Shown piece after piece: positions 7,595-14,742 of a DNA stretch of 26,713 bases. Every line of letters starts with the position of its first letter. The first letter of the stretch is position 1. The stretch spans positions 1 to 26,713 of the IMG/VR virus record IMGVR_UViG_3300030382_001862; one strand, given 5' to 3'. The stretch is from a virus. The notes below the pieces were generated by a model. It made no database searches, was not told the origin of the DNA, and was given only the letters and a program-made list of their open reading frames with translations. A program made the translations under genes and the position numbers.

Positions 7595-7932
7595 TTGCAG
7601 TTGGAATGATGGACAGAAAAATTGTTTTGCAGGAAAGATCACAAAGTGTGGATGGAACATATGGTGGAATCAACACCATCACATACACACCAAATGCAGA
7701 AGAAATTTGGTCACATGTGATCTGGAAAGGTGGAAAGGTGGATGAAAAAGGTGATCAGTTGCAGAACAATCAAGTGGTGGAATTTTATTGCAGGAATGGT
7801 GGTGCAATGGCAACAGCAACTGTTGAAGATTATATTGAAATGAATTCAGAAAAACATTACATTGATGTGATCAATGTGGTGGATGGCAGGGAAAAATATT
7901 TGCAAATCATTACAACACAGGTCACAACATGA
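7591..7932 (+). CDS. Head closure protein
   Basis: The 113-residue beta-rich protein has the Phage_H_T_join/SPP1 gp16-like pattern: an N-terminal MDRKIVLQERSQSVDGTYG strand with the typical Gly-rich turn, EEIWSHVIWKGG, EFYCRNGG, and a C-terminal YIDVINVVDGREKYLQI strand pair. It would cap the connector and join the tail. The order connector, closure, gp10-like, tail terminator is the standard siphovirus neck order, which strengthens this call. Start and stop both use ATGA overlaps. Confidence 0.85.
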   Translation: MIAVGMMDRKIVLQERSQSVDGTYGGINTITYTPNAEEIWSHVIWKGGKVDEKGDQLQNNQVVEFYCRNGGAMATATVEDYIEMNSEKHYIDVINVVDGREKYLQIITTQVTT

Positions 7933-8384
7933 GCATGAATGTCACAAAATTGATGGGATGGCAGGGTGTCCAAAGGGATCTGGCAAAATTACCTTATTTG
8001 ATTGATCAAAAGAAATTTTTCATTGCAGCATTCAGAAAAGTTGGAAACAAAGTCAGAGATGCAGCAAAGGCAAATGTTCCAACAGATACAAAAGTTTTAC
8101 AAAAACACATCAAAGTTTTTGTGACAAAAAAAGGAAGGCAAAATGGATATGTGACCATTGGTGTGAAATTCAAAAGTTCAGACAAATGGTCTGGTGGACC
8201 ATCATATGCATCAAAAGTTGAATATGGAACATCAGTCACAGCAGCACAACCATATATGCGTCCTGCATTTGACCAAACAAAAGGAATTGTTCAAGCAGAA
8301 ATGATTGGTGCATGTAAGCAGGTAGTTGGAAAAGCAATCAAAGGATTGAACAAAGGGAAAAGATATTATCAATGGAAAATATAA
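7929..8384 (+). CDS. HK97 gp10-like neck/tail protein
   Basis: The 151-residue basic protein fits the HK97 gp10-like family. The N-terminal helix (WQGVQRDLAKLPYLIDQ) is followed by KVGNKVRDAAKANVPTDTKVL, the strand YVTIGVKFK, and the characteristic end ASKVEYGTSVTAAQPYMRPA with following helix. It probably helps complete the head-tail joint. ATGA overlap joins it to the closure gene. The C-terminal LNKGKRYYQW segment is a short basic tail. Confidence 0.85.
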   Translation: MSMNVTKLMGWQGVQRDLAKLPYLIDQKKFFIAAFRKVGNKVRDAAKANVPTDTKVLQKHIKVFVTKKGRQNGYVTIGVKFKSSDKWSGGPSYASKVEYGTSVTAAQPYMRPAFDQTKGIVQAEMIGACKQVVGKAIKGLNKGKRYYQWKI

Positions 8385-8387
8385 GTC

Positions 8388-9578
8388 ATGGGTGAATTTA
8401 CAATTGGATCAACAATATACACAAAATTGTCAATGGATGCAACCATCACTGGATATGTTGGAACATCACCTGTCAGAATTTTTCCAGATGTTGCACCATT
8501 AAATGTTGCACAAACATTTCCTTATATTGTTTACACAGTAATAAGTCAAGTTCCAACAAATACAAAAGGACCAATTGATGAAGGTGATGCAGTTGCAACA
8601 GGACCATCACATCAAAGAAGTCCATTGGATGTTGTAAGGGTGCAAATCAGCAGTTTCACACAAGATTATGGAACAGGGGTGGTTTTAGCAGACAGGATCA
8701 GAAAGGTGTTGGACAGGGGTGTTGGATCAGGATTCACAGTTGGATCAGGTCCAGACATTGATTCAATTGTATATGATGGACTGTCAACAAATTATGAAAG
8801 TAAAACCAAGCCACAAGGGGTGCATGAATTCACACAGGAATATATCATCAGAATAATTTGCACAGATATTGCACCAGGATGGACAAATGTATATTCATCA
8901 TCTTTTGATGGTGTTGATCAATATGTGCAAATTGGTGATTCCAGTTCATTTTCATTTGGAAATGGCACAACAGATTCACCATTTTCAATTTCATTTTGGG
9001 CATATTTTGATTCAATGGCAGGATCAGTTGGTGTGTTGGGAAAAGATTCTGGTGTTGCAGGGACACAAGAATATCAGATCAGATTGGGTTTCAGCAATTT
9101 AAGATTCAGATTGTATGATCCTGTCAATTTAGGATATATCACAAAGAATTTGAATGTGGCATTGAACACATCACAATGGTATCACATCACATGCACATAT
9201 GATGGATCAGGGGTGGTTGCAGGGATGTTGATATATGTGGATGCATCAATTCCATCCCTTGGTGAAACAACATCAGGATCATATACAGCAATGGATGACA
9301 CAGCAGCAGATTTCACCATTGGTGCAACAAATGCAACATATTTTGAAGGCAATTTGGATGAAATTGCAATGTTTGACATTGAACTTTCAGCAGCACAAGT
9401 GTTGGCAATATGGAATGCAGGAACACCAGACAATTTGGTGTCACACACTGGTTTGGTTGGATATTGGCGAATGGGTGATTCAGGTGCATTTCCAGGGATC
9501 AATGACAATAGCACCAACAGCAACAATGGAACATGTCAAAATATGATTGCAAGTGACTTTGAAAATGTAATACCTTAA
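8388..9578 (+). CDS. Tail terminator fused to LamG domain
   Basis: The 396-residue protein is nearly three times the usual length for this neck position. Residues 1-160 match the DUF3168/gp17-like tail-terminator pattern: IGSTIYTKLSMD, VRIFPDVAP, TFPYIVYTVIS, DVVRVQISSFTQDYGTGVVLADRIRKVLD, EFTQEYIIRI. Residues about 169-395 are a LamG-like jellyroll: DGVDQYVQIGD, FSISFWAYFDS, WYHITCTYDGSG, IYVDA, FTIGATN, EGNLDEIAMFDIELSAAQV, LVGYWRMGD. LamG domains often bind glycans or act as decorations. The fusion would place a binding module on the neck rather than the tail tip. It is one continuous frame with no composition change at the joint. Confidence 0.85.
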   Translation: MGEFTIGSTIYTKLSMDATITGYVGTSPVRIFPDVAPLNVAQTFPYIVYTVISQVPTNTKGPIDEGDAVATGPSHQRSPLDVVRVQISSFTQDYGTGVVLADRIRKVLDRGVGSGFTVGSGPDIDSIVYDGLSTNYESKTKPQGVHEFTQEYIIRIICTDIAPGWTNVYSSSFDGVDQYVQIGDSSSFSFGNGTTDSPFSISFWAYFDSMAGSVGVLGKDSGVAGTQEYQIRLGFSNLRFRLYDPVNLGYITKNLNVALNTSQWYHITCTYDGSGVVAGMLIYVDASIPSLGETTSGSYTAMDDTAADFTIGATNATYFEGNLDEIAMFDIELSAAQVLAIWNAGTPDNLVSHTGLVGYWRMGDSGAFPGINDNSTNSNNGTCQNMIASDFENVIP

Positions 9579-9581
9579 AAA

Positions 9582-9812
9582 ATGGACATGAAATATATCA
9601 TATTTGAAAAAGCAAATGTTGATCAGATCAACTTTGAACAGGTGATTGAAACCAGTTTGGAAACATTAAGATCATCCATTGATGATCAATCTGTGATCTT
9701 GAAATTCATTGGTGAAACACCATCATTTTTGGATGGATTGACACAATATTCACACAGTGAAATTTTAGCAATAATAAATGATCCAGAAAATGGTTGGATC
9801 AGTAACACATAA
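9582..9812 (+). CDS. Hypothetical protein, 76 aa
   Basis: The product is short and acidic and starts MDMKYIIFEKANVDQINFEQV; the ATG at 9588 is an alternative start. It has a helical middle (ETSLETLRSSIDDQSVI) and a C-terminal HSEILAIINDPENGW. No membrane segment or cysteine is present. It sits between tail terminator and tail tube with three bases of spacing, so a structural or tail-assembly accessory role is likely from context only. Confidence 0.75.
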   Translation: MDMKYIIFEKANVDQINFEQVIETSLETLRSSIDDQSVILKFIGETPSFLDGLTQYSHSEILAIINDPENGWISNT

Positions 9813-9825
9813 AAATTAAGAAATT

Positions 9826-10023
9826 ATGCCAGAAGTAATATTGAAAAAAGAAATCATCAGAACATATGGTGAATTTGAAAAAATATTTCCAGTTGGAACA
9901 AAATATTTTGTGAACTGGGAAACATATCATCAAATGGTCCAAGATGGAACATGTGATGAAATTGGATCAAGTCCAAAGAAAACGAAAACAAAAACAAAGT
10001 CAAAAACTAAAAAAACAGAATAA
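9826..10023 (+). CDS. Hypothetical protein with K/T-rich tail, 65 aa
   Basis: The first 50 residues are mixed charged/hydrophobic (EIIRTYGEFEKIFPVGTKYFVNWETYHQMV). The last 16 are a KTKTKTKSKTKKTE-like basic repeat. A nearly identical nucleotide stretch encodes the basic tail of the membrane protein ending at 24381. I recognise no family. It is placed in the head-tail block and probably is a minor structural or assembly protein. Confidence 0.7.
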   Translation: MPEVILKKEIIRTYGEFEKIFPVGTKYFVNWETYHQMVQDGTCDEIGSSPKKTKTKTKSKTKKTE

Positions 10024-10024
10024 A

Positions 10025-10375
10025 ATGGCACTACATACACCACAAAATATTTCAGAGGATGGGATTGTTCCAATTCTGGCAGGGGTGACAGCAGGTGACA
10101 ATACCTGGGAAAATACAGGATCAGAAATCATCATGATTGTGAATGGGGGTGAAGATGCAATAACAATTGATGTTGAAGTGGTGGTGACCAGTTTGGACAT
10201 GCCGACATATGGTGAAGTCACCAAAAGGGATGCATCATTGGTTGTGGCAGGAACATCAACAGGAATCATTGGACCATTTCCAGCACCTGCATACAATGAT
10301 GATGATGGAATTGTGAATTTTACTTTCACATCAGCAACATCAGTGACTGTGGCAGTTTTGACAATTGGAAATTAA
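10025..10375 (+). CDS. Hypothetical beta-rich structural protein, 116 aa
   Basis: The start is the ATG at 10025, one base after the preceding stop; an upstream in-frame start at 9944 would overlap most of the previous gene and is rejected. The protein is beta-rich and acidic: DGIVPILAGVTAGDNTWENTGSE, MIVNGG, VTIDVEVV-type strands, and a TFTSATSVTVAVLTIGN end. It resembles small head-decoration or tail-associated beta-sandwich proteins by composition only. It lies directly before the tail tube genes. Confidence 0.75.
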   Translation: MALHTPQNISEDGIVPILAGVTAGDNTWENTGSEIIMIVNGGEDAITIDVEVVVTSLDMPTYGEVTKRDASLVVAGTSTGIIGPFPAPAYNDDDGIVNFTFTSATSVTVAVLTIGN

Positions 10376-10416
10376 AAACATTAAAAGAATTACAAACATT
10401 AAAAAAATAGAAAAAA

Positions 10417-10848
10417 ATGGCAACAAGTGGAATAATAAATGGAACTAAATTTGGAATTTATGAAGATTCTAAATTAGTAGCATATGCAACATCAGGATCA
10501 ATTTCAATCAATCATTCAGCACGAGAAACATCCAACAAAGAAGATCTGGGATGGAAAACTGTGATGGAAGGACAAAGAGATTGGGAAATCAGTGTTGAAG
10601 GAATGGTGGCATTCCTTGATTTAAGTGCAGGTGCAATTGCAGGATCAACAGTTGATGAATTGTTCACATCCTACATCACAACCAGAGGAACATACACGAT
10701 CAGTTTTGAATCATCAGAATCTGGTGACAAAAAATGGTCTGGAAAAGGTTACATCAGCAGCATTAGTATGGATGCACCGAATGAGGAATCAACAACTTAT
10801 TCTGTTTCCTTTACTGGAACAGCAGCATTGACAATGGCAACAGTATAA
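10417..10848 (+). CDS. Major tail tube protein, copy 1
   Basis: The 143-residue product has the TP901-1/HK97-like tail-tube signature. The N-terminus MATSGIINGTKFGIYEDS is followed by VAYATSGSISINHSARETS, the WEISVEGMVAF strand, FESSESGDKKWSGKGYISSISM, and the closing PNEESTTYSVSFTGTA. Tube proteins stack as hexamers along the tape measure. A paralogue follows at 10879. The leader is A-rich, with a short ACATTAAAA direct repeat at 10374-10398. Confidence 0.9.
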   Translation: MATSGIINGTKFGIYEDSKLVAYATSGSISINHSARETSNKEDLGWKTVMEGQRDWEISVEGMVAFLDLSAGAIAGSTVDELFTSYITTRGTYTISFESSESGDKKWSGKGYISSISMDAPNEESTTYSVSFTGTAALTMATV

Positions 10849-10878
10849 TATTTTAACAATCAAAGACAAAAACCATAA

Positions 10879-11307
10879 ATGGCAACACAGGGAATTGTAA
10901 ATGGAACAGATGTCAGAATCACAATGGTCAACAGTGGTGCAGCGAATGTCATTGCATATTCAACAAGTTGTGCAGTGTCAATTTCACACAGTCCAAGATC
11001 AACAACAAATTCCACATCTGGTGCATATGCAACAAAGATGGCAGGATTGATTGAATGGGAAATTGAAGTTTCTGCAATGATGTCCATGTCTGGTGCAACA
11101 GGATATAAATGGTATCAGATCTGGTTGTCCTGGATGGAAACCAGAGAAGTTTTCAGGGTGTATTACAAAACATTTGAATCTGGTGACAGATATTTTTATG
11201 GTGATGTGATAATGACAGGAATGTCAATGGAAAATCCAAATGAAGAATCATCAACATTTTCATGTTCCTTTGCAGGATCAGGGGTGTTGAATTTGGGTGT
11301 GATTTGA
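10879..11307 (+). CDS. Tail tube paralogue, copy 2
   Basis: The 142-residue protein aligns along its whole length with the preceding gene product. Shared landmarks are MAT-GI-NGT, a VIAYSTSCAVSISHS strand, WEIEVSAM, FESGDRYFYGDVIMTGMSM, and PNEESSTFSCSFAGSG. Identity looks like roughly 35%. It is therefore an ancient tandem duplicate. It may form part of a mixed tube, a tail-end ring, or a specialised tube segment. Two Cys residues (CAVSIS, FSCSF) are absent from copy 1. Confidence 0.87.
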   Translation: MATQGIVNGTDVRITMVNSGAANVIAYSTSCAVSISHSPRSTTNSTSGAYATKMAGLIEWEIEVSAMMSMSGATGYKWYQIWLSWMETREVFRVYYKTFESGDRYFYGDVIMTGMSMENPNEESSTFSCSFAGSGVLNLGVI

Positions 11308-11336
11308 TTGTGTAAAATATTAAAGAGTTAGGTGAA

Positions 11337-11377
11337 AGCAGGGACAATTTTCATTTCATGTGAACTTTGTCTTTGCT
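11337..11377 (+). other. Stem-loop upstream of chaperone gene
   Basis: AGCAGGGACAA (11337-11347) pairs with TTGTCTTTGCT (11367-11377) through 11 pairs with two G-U. A small inner stem TTCA/TGAA lies in the 19-base loop. No T-tract follows, so it is not a standard terminator. It lies in the 110-base gap between tail tube and chaperone genes and may process or stabilise mRNA. No promoter consensus was found in this gap. Confidence 0.5.
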
Positions 11378-11417
11378 GATCCTATTAAAAAACAGTAATA
11401 ATTAAAAAAAGCATGAA

Positions 11418-11780
11418 ATGAATTATGAAATTGTAAAACTAGGAAAAAAGGATTTGCCAATGTATTTTGGATTCAATGCATTGAGAAAATATTGCAGATC
11501 AACAGGAACATCATTGCAGAAACTTGGAACACTTGGAACTGAAATGTCTTTGGATGATATTGTGGAATTGATATTCCATGGAACACAAGAAGGTCACAGA
11601 AGGGCAGGTGTTGATTTCAAGATGAATTCAGATGATATTGCAGATCTGTTGGATGGTGATCAAACAGGAATGCAAAAAGCAATGGAATTGTTTGCAGAAC
11701 ATATGGGATTGACTTTTGGAACTGGTGATGATGAAAAGAAAGAAACCAAAAAAAAGCAGAATCCCAAGTCACAGAAATAG
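11418..11780 (+). CDS. Tail assembly chaperone, G protein
   Basis: The 120-residue protein lies directly before the tape measure, the fixed place for tail chaperones. Residues 1-90 carry the domain (MNYEIVKLGKKDLPMYFGFNA, LRKYCRSTGTSLQKL, DDIVELIFHGTQEGHRRAG). The C-terminus is a Lys-rich linker (DDEKKETKKKQNPKSQK) encoded over the slippery site. In frame it ends at TAG 11778-11780, but a -1 shift at A_AAA_AAG fuses it to the downstream GT part. This gives a longer product of about 235 residues. The ratio of the two forms controls tail-tube assembly around the tape measure in lambda-like systems. Confidence 0.88.
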   Translation: MNYEIVKLGKKDLPMYFGFNALRKYCRSTGTSLQKLGTLGTEMSLDDIVELIFHGTQEGHRRAGVDFKMNSDDIADLLDGDQTGMQKAMELFAEHMGLTFGTGDDEKKETKKKQNPKSQK

Positions 11781-11793
11781 AACTGACTTGGGA
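11750..11793 (+). promoter_or_regulatory. Programmed -1 frameshift signal
   Basis: The heptamer A_AAA_AAG (11750-11756) is in the correct frame of the G gene. Five bases later a perfect 10-bp stem forms between TCCCAAGTCA (11762-11771) and TGACTTGGGA (11784-11793), with a 12-base loop containing the zero-frame TAG. The -1 frame is open from 11756 to the stop at 12124. Slippery site, spacer and stem all match the classic prokaryotic arrangement (dnaX-like heptamer). Confidence 0.92.
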
Positions 11794-12124
11794 CTATATT
11801 GAAAAAATTGGTTTGGGACAACTTGGGATGAATGTGGATGAATTGTATGTGATGACACCTGCAATGTTTTACAATGCACAGGAAGGATTGTTTGATCAAT
11901 GGCAAATGCAAACAGAAAAGGATTGGGAAATTGCAAGGTGGATGTGTGCAGTGATCATCAATCCACATGTGAAAAAGAATATGAAACCAAAGGACATCAC
12001 ACAATTTCCTTGGGAAAAAAGTAAGACCAGAAAGACACAAAAAGAAGTGAAAAAATTGCAAAATGAAGCAGAATTGTATAAGAAAATTGTGGAAAAAGAA
12101 ATAAAAGAAAATGGCAAGAAATAA
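11756..12124 (+). CDS. Tail assembly chaperone, T part (-1 frame)
   Basis: Read from the shift point, this frame gives 122 residues, beginning AESQVTEIELTWDYIEKIGL and continuing GMNVDELYVMTPAMFYNAQEGLFDQW, WMCAVIINPHVKK and a C-terminal charged coiled coil (KTQKEVKKLQNEAELYKKIVEKEIKENG). There is no good independent start; TTG 11813 or ATG 11828 would delete the conserved DYIEKIG segment. It is therefore expressed mainly as the G-T fusion. The end overlaps the tape measure start by 14 bases. Confidence 0.85.
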   Translation, partial: AESQVTEIELTWDYIEKIGLGQLGMNVDELYVMTPAMFYNAQEGLFDQWQMQTEKDWEIARWMCAVIINPHVKKNMKPKDITQFPWEKSKTRKTQKEVKKLQNEAELYKKIVEKEIKENGKK

Positions 12125-14732
12125 CACATCCATGAACATCATCCTTGGTGTGACCAACACTGGTCTATACAAGGGACTGAATATGGCATCAGCAAGGGTT
12201 GCCAAGTTTGCAGGTAAAATGAAGGCAGTTGGGATGTCTATCACATCAGCATTCACAATGCCATTTGCACTGATTGCAGGTGCATCAGTTAACATGGCAA
12301 TGAAATTTGAAAAATCCATGACCAAAATTCAGACATTGGTTTTGGGATCTGGAAAGGACATGGATGCATATGCAGCAGCAGTCAAAAACATTTCCAGTGT
12401 CACAGCAGTATCAGCAAATGAAACAGCAGAAGGACTTTATTTTTTAACATCAGCAGGATTGAGGGGTGTCAATGCACTAGAAACATTGACCACAGTCAAC
12501 AAAGGTGTTGCCATTGGACTTGGTGAATCAACAGATCTGGCAAAGGTTGCAGCAGCAGCACAGAATGCATATGGTGTTGAAACGATCACAGCAACACAAG
12601 CAATTGATGCATTTGGGATGGCAGTAAGGACAGGGATGTTTGAATCATCTGAACTTGCAGAATCACTTGGAACACAGGTTGGAATGGCAGCAGAACTTGG
12701 AATTTCCTTTGATGAATTACTTGCAAACATTTCCACATATACAAAAACAACTGGTGATGCAAGATCAGCAACAACAGGGTTTGGTGGTGTGATGATGGCA
12801 TTTGCCAAAGAAACTGGCAAAGGTGGTAAGGCATTGGACAAAGTAAATATGTCATATGAAGGTCTAAGGCAAAAATTGCAGGATCAAGGTTTACAAGCAA
12901 CATTGTTTGAAATGAAAGATGCATTTGCAGCACAAGGGGTGCAGATGACAGAATTCTTTGGGAAATCACAAGCAGTCAAAAACATCATGGGTGTTTTAGG
13001 TGAACAAGGTGAAAATTACAAAACAATTTTGGATGACATGACCACATCAGCAGGATTCACAGCAGATGCATTTGATGTTTTATCCAACACACCAGGATTC
13101 AAAATTGAACAATCAATCAACAACATCAAACTTTCATTCCAGGAAATTGGTGACACTATCATGCCAACAATTGCAGCCATGATCCAAGGCATTGCAAATG
13201 CCATTAGTTGGTTTACAAATTTAGATCAAAGCACAAAAAATTGGGCATTAGCAATTGCAGGAATCATTGCACTTTCAGGACCTTTGATTTCATTCATGGG
13301 ATTCCTGGCAGGTGTTTTGTCATTCCTTATTTCACCAATTGGATTGATCATTGCAGCAATTGCAGCACTGGGCATTGCAATATATAAAAACTGGGACACA
13401 GTGAAAAAATGGATTGTTGGCATTGTCAATTATTTCATCAAATTATACAATGAATCAATGGTGTTCAGGGGTGCAGTTCAATATGTGATCATGGCATTCA
13501 AAAACTTATGGGAACAGGCAAAATTCACATTCAAAACTTTGTGGAATATTGTCAAATTGGTTGCCAAAAATCTTGGGACTGTATTGGGTGGAATTGGAAA
13601 AATGATCTTGGGTGTGTTCACATTAAGTTGGGATGATGTGAAGGCAGGATTCAAAGATATCACAGGTGGTATCAAAGACAATTTGGAAACAGCATTCAAT
13701 GATATTGGAAAAGATGCAGTGGACTTTGGAACAAATGTTGGAAAAAATATCACAGATGCAGTCAATAAAACATTAAGATCAGAAACCATTGAATTCATTG
13801 ATGAAAATGATGTTCAGGGTGCAGTGGATGGCATGGTTGATTGGGCAAAACAAGGTCTGGCAAAAGTCAAAGAATTGTTTTCATCAGGATCAGGTGAAGT
13901 GAATTTTGAAGATGTATTTGGTGATGTTCCACAACCAACAGGAACAACAGGAACAACAGGAACAACAGGAACAACAGGAACAACAGGTGGTGATGATGAT
14001 GGTGCAAAAGGTTATGAAGCCACATTGTCAAAGCAAAAATCAGCATTAAGAACACATCTAGAAGGGATGTCAGCAGGATGGAAAAACTTTTTTGCAGGAC
14101 AGGATGAAGCATGGTTGGCATGGGGTGGAAAGACACAGGAAATTGCATTGGCAGTGACAGAATTCTTGACACAAGGAATGCAACAATTGTCAGCAATTTC
14201 AGCACAAAGACATCAAAATGAAATGACACAATTGTCAAATGAACAAGCAGCAGAAATTGCCAATTTGGAATCCAGAGGTTTATCAGAAGAAGAATTTGCA
14301 ACAGAAAAAGAAGCCATTGACAAAAGATATGCAAAGCAAAAAAAGGAACTGGAAATCAAACAAGCAAAAAGAGAAAAGAAAATGGCAGTGTTTCAAGCCA
14401 TTATCAACACAGCAGCAGGGATTGCAAAGGCAATTCCAAATCCATGGTTGATGGCATTTGCAGGGATCATGGGTGGAATGCAGATTGCAGCAGTAAGAGC
14501 AGCACCAATTCCAATGGCAAAGGGTGCATTGGCATTCAGTCCAACAAATGCAATTGTTGGTGACAATCCAAATGCAAGGAATGATCCAGAAGTCATTGCA
14601 CCATTGTCAAAATTAGTTCAAATAATGGGACAGGCAACACAGGGTGCAGTCAGAGTAGTTGGTCAAATATCTGGAAATGATGTTGTTTTATCAAGTGACA
14701 AAGCACATATTGGATTGGCACGATATGCATAA
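12111..14732 (+). CDS. Tape measure protein
   Basis: This 873-residue protein sets tail length and probably helps DNA cross the host envelope. The N-terminal 350 residues match the TP901-type tape measure core (MAMKFEKSMTKIQTLV, AVSANETAEGLYFLTSAGLRG, NAYGV). Residues about 376-426 are very hydrophobic (ALAIAGIIALSGPLISFMG, then a second span) and could insert in a membrane. A GTT tripeptide repeat lies near 610-625. Residues 700-760 are a charged coiled coil. The end has the usual AIVGDNPNARNDPEVIAPL motif. At about 1.5 angstrom per residue the tail would be about 130 nm. Confidence 0.93.
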   Translation: MARNNTSMNIILGVTNTGLYKGLNMASARVAKFAGKMKAVGMSITSAFTMPFALIAGASVNMAMKFEKSMTKIQTLVLGSGKDMDAYAAAVKNISSVTAVSANETAEGLYFLTSAGLRGVNALETLTTVNKGVAIGLGESTDLAKVAAAAQNAYGVETITATQAIDAFGMAVRTGMFESSELAESLGTQVGMAAELGISFDELLANISTYTKTTGDARSATTGFGGVMMAFAKETGKGGKALDKVNMSYEGLRQKLQDQGLQATLFEMKDAFAAQGVQMTEFFGKSQAVKNIMGVLGEQGENYKTILDDMTTSAGFTADAFDVLSNTPGFKIEQSINNIKLSFQEIGDTIMPTIAAMIQGIANAISWFTNLDQSTKNWALAIAGIIALSGPLISFMGFLAGVLSFLISPIGLIIAAIAALGIAIYKNWDTVKKWIVGIVNYFIKLYNESMVFRGAVQYVIMAFKNLWEQAKFTFKTLWNIVKLVAKNLGTVLGGIGKMILGVFTLSWDDVKAGFKDITGGIKDNLETAFNDIGKDAVDFGTNVGKNITDAVNKTLRSETIEFIDENDVQGAVDGMVDWAKQGLAKVKELFSSGSGEVNFEDVFGDVPQPTGTTGTTGTTGTTGTTGGDDDGAKGYEATLSKQKSALRTHLEGMSAGWKNFFAGQDEAWLAWGGKTQEIALAVTEFLTQGMQQLSAISAQRHQNEMTQLSNEQAAEIANLESRGLSEEEFATEKEAIDKRYAKQKKELEIKQAKREKKMAVFQAIINTAAGIAKAIPNPWLMAFAGIMGGMQIAAVRAAPIPMAKGALAFSPTNAIVGDNPNARNDPEVIAPLSKLVQIMGQATQGAVRVVGQISGNDVVLSSDKAHIGLARYA
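13941..13985 (+). repeat. Tandem 9-bp repeat GGAACAACA x5
   Basis: Five perfect copies of GGAACAACA lie in frame in the tape measure gene and encode Gly-Thr-Thr repeats, directly followed by Gly and Asp codons. It looks like a flexible linker between the membrane/assembly part and the C-terminal coiled coil. Perfect repeats suggest recent copy-number change, which would alter linker length and possibly tail length slightly. Confidence 0.95.
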
Positions 14733-14742
14733 AATATAAAAA

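Noticed and set aside
11660-12325. 221-codon open frame on the - strand across the chaperone/tape measure junction
   Set aside because: It covers a clearly functional frameshift cassette; its Phe/His-rich product is typical of the antisense of Lys/Met-rich genes.
13941-13985. Tandem array considered as CRISPR or integration hot spot
   Set aside because: The units are 9 bp without spacers, in frame in the tape measure gene, and encode a Gly-Thr linker.
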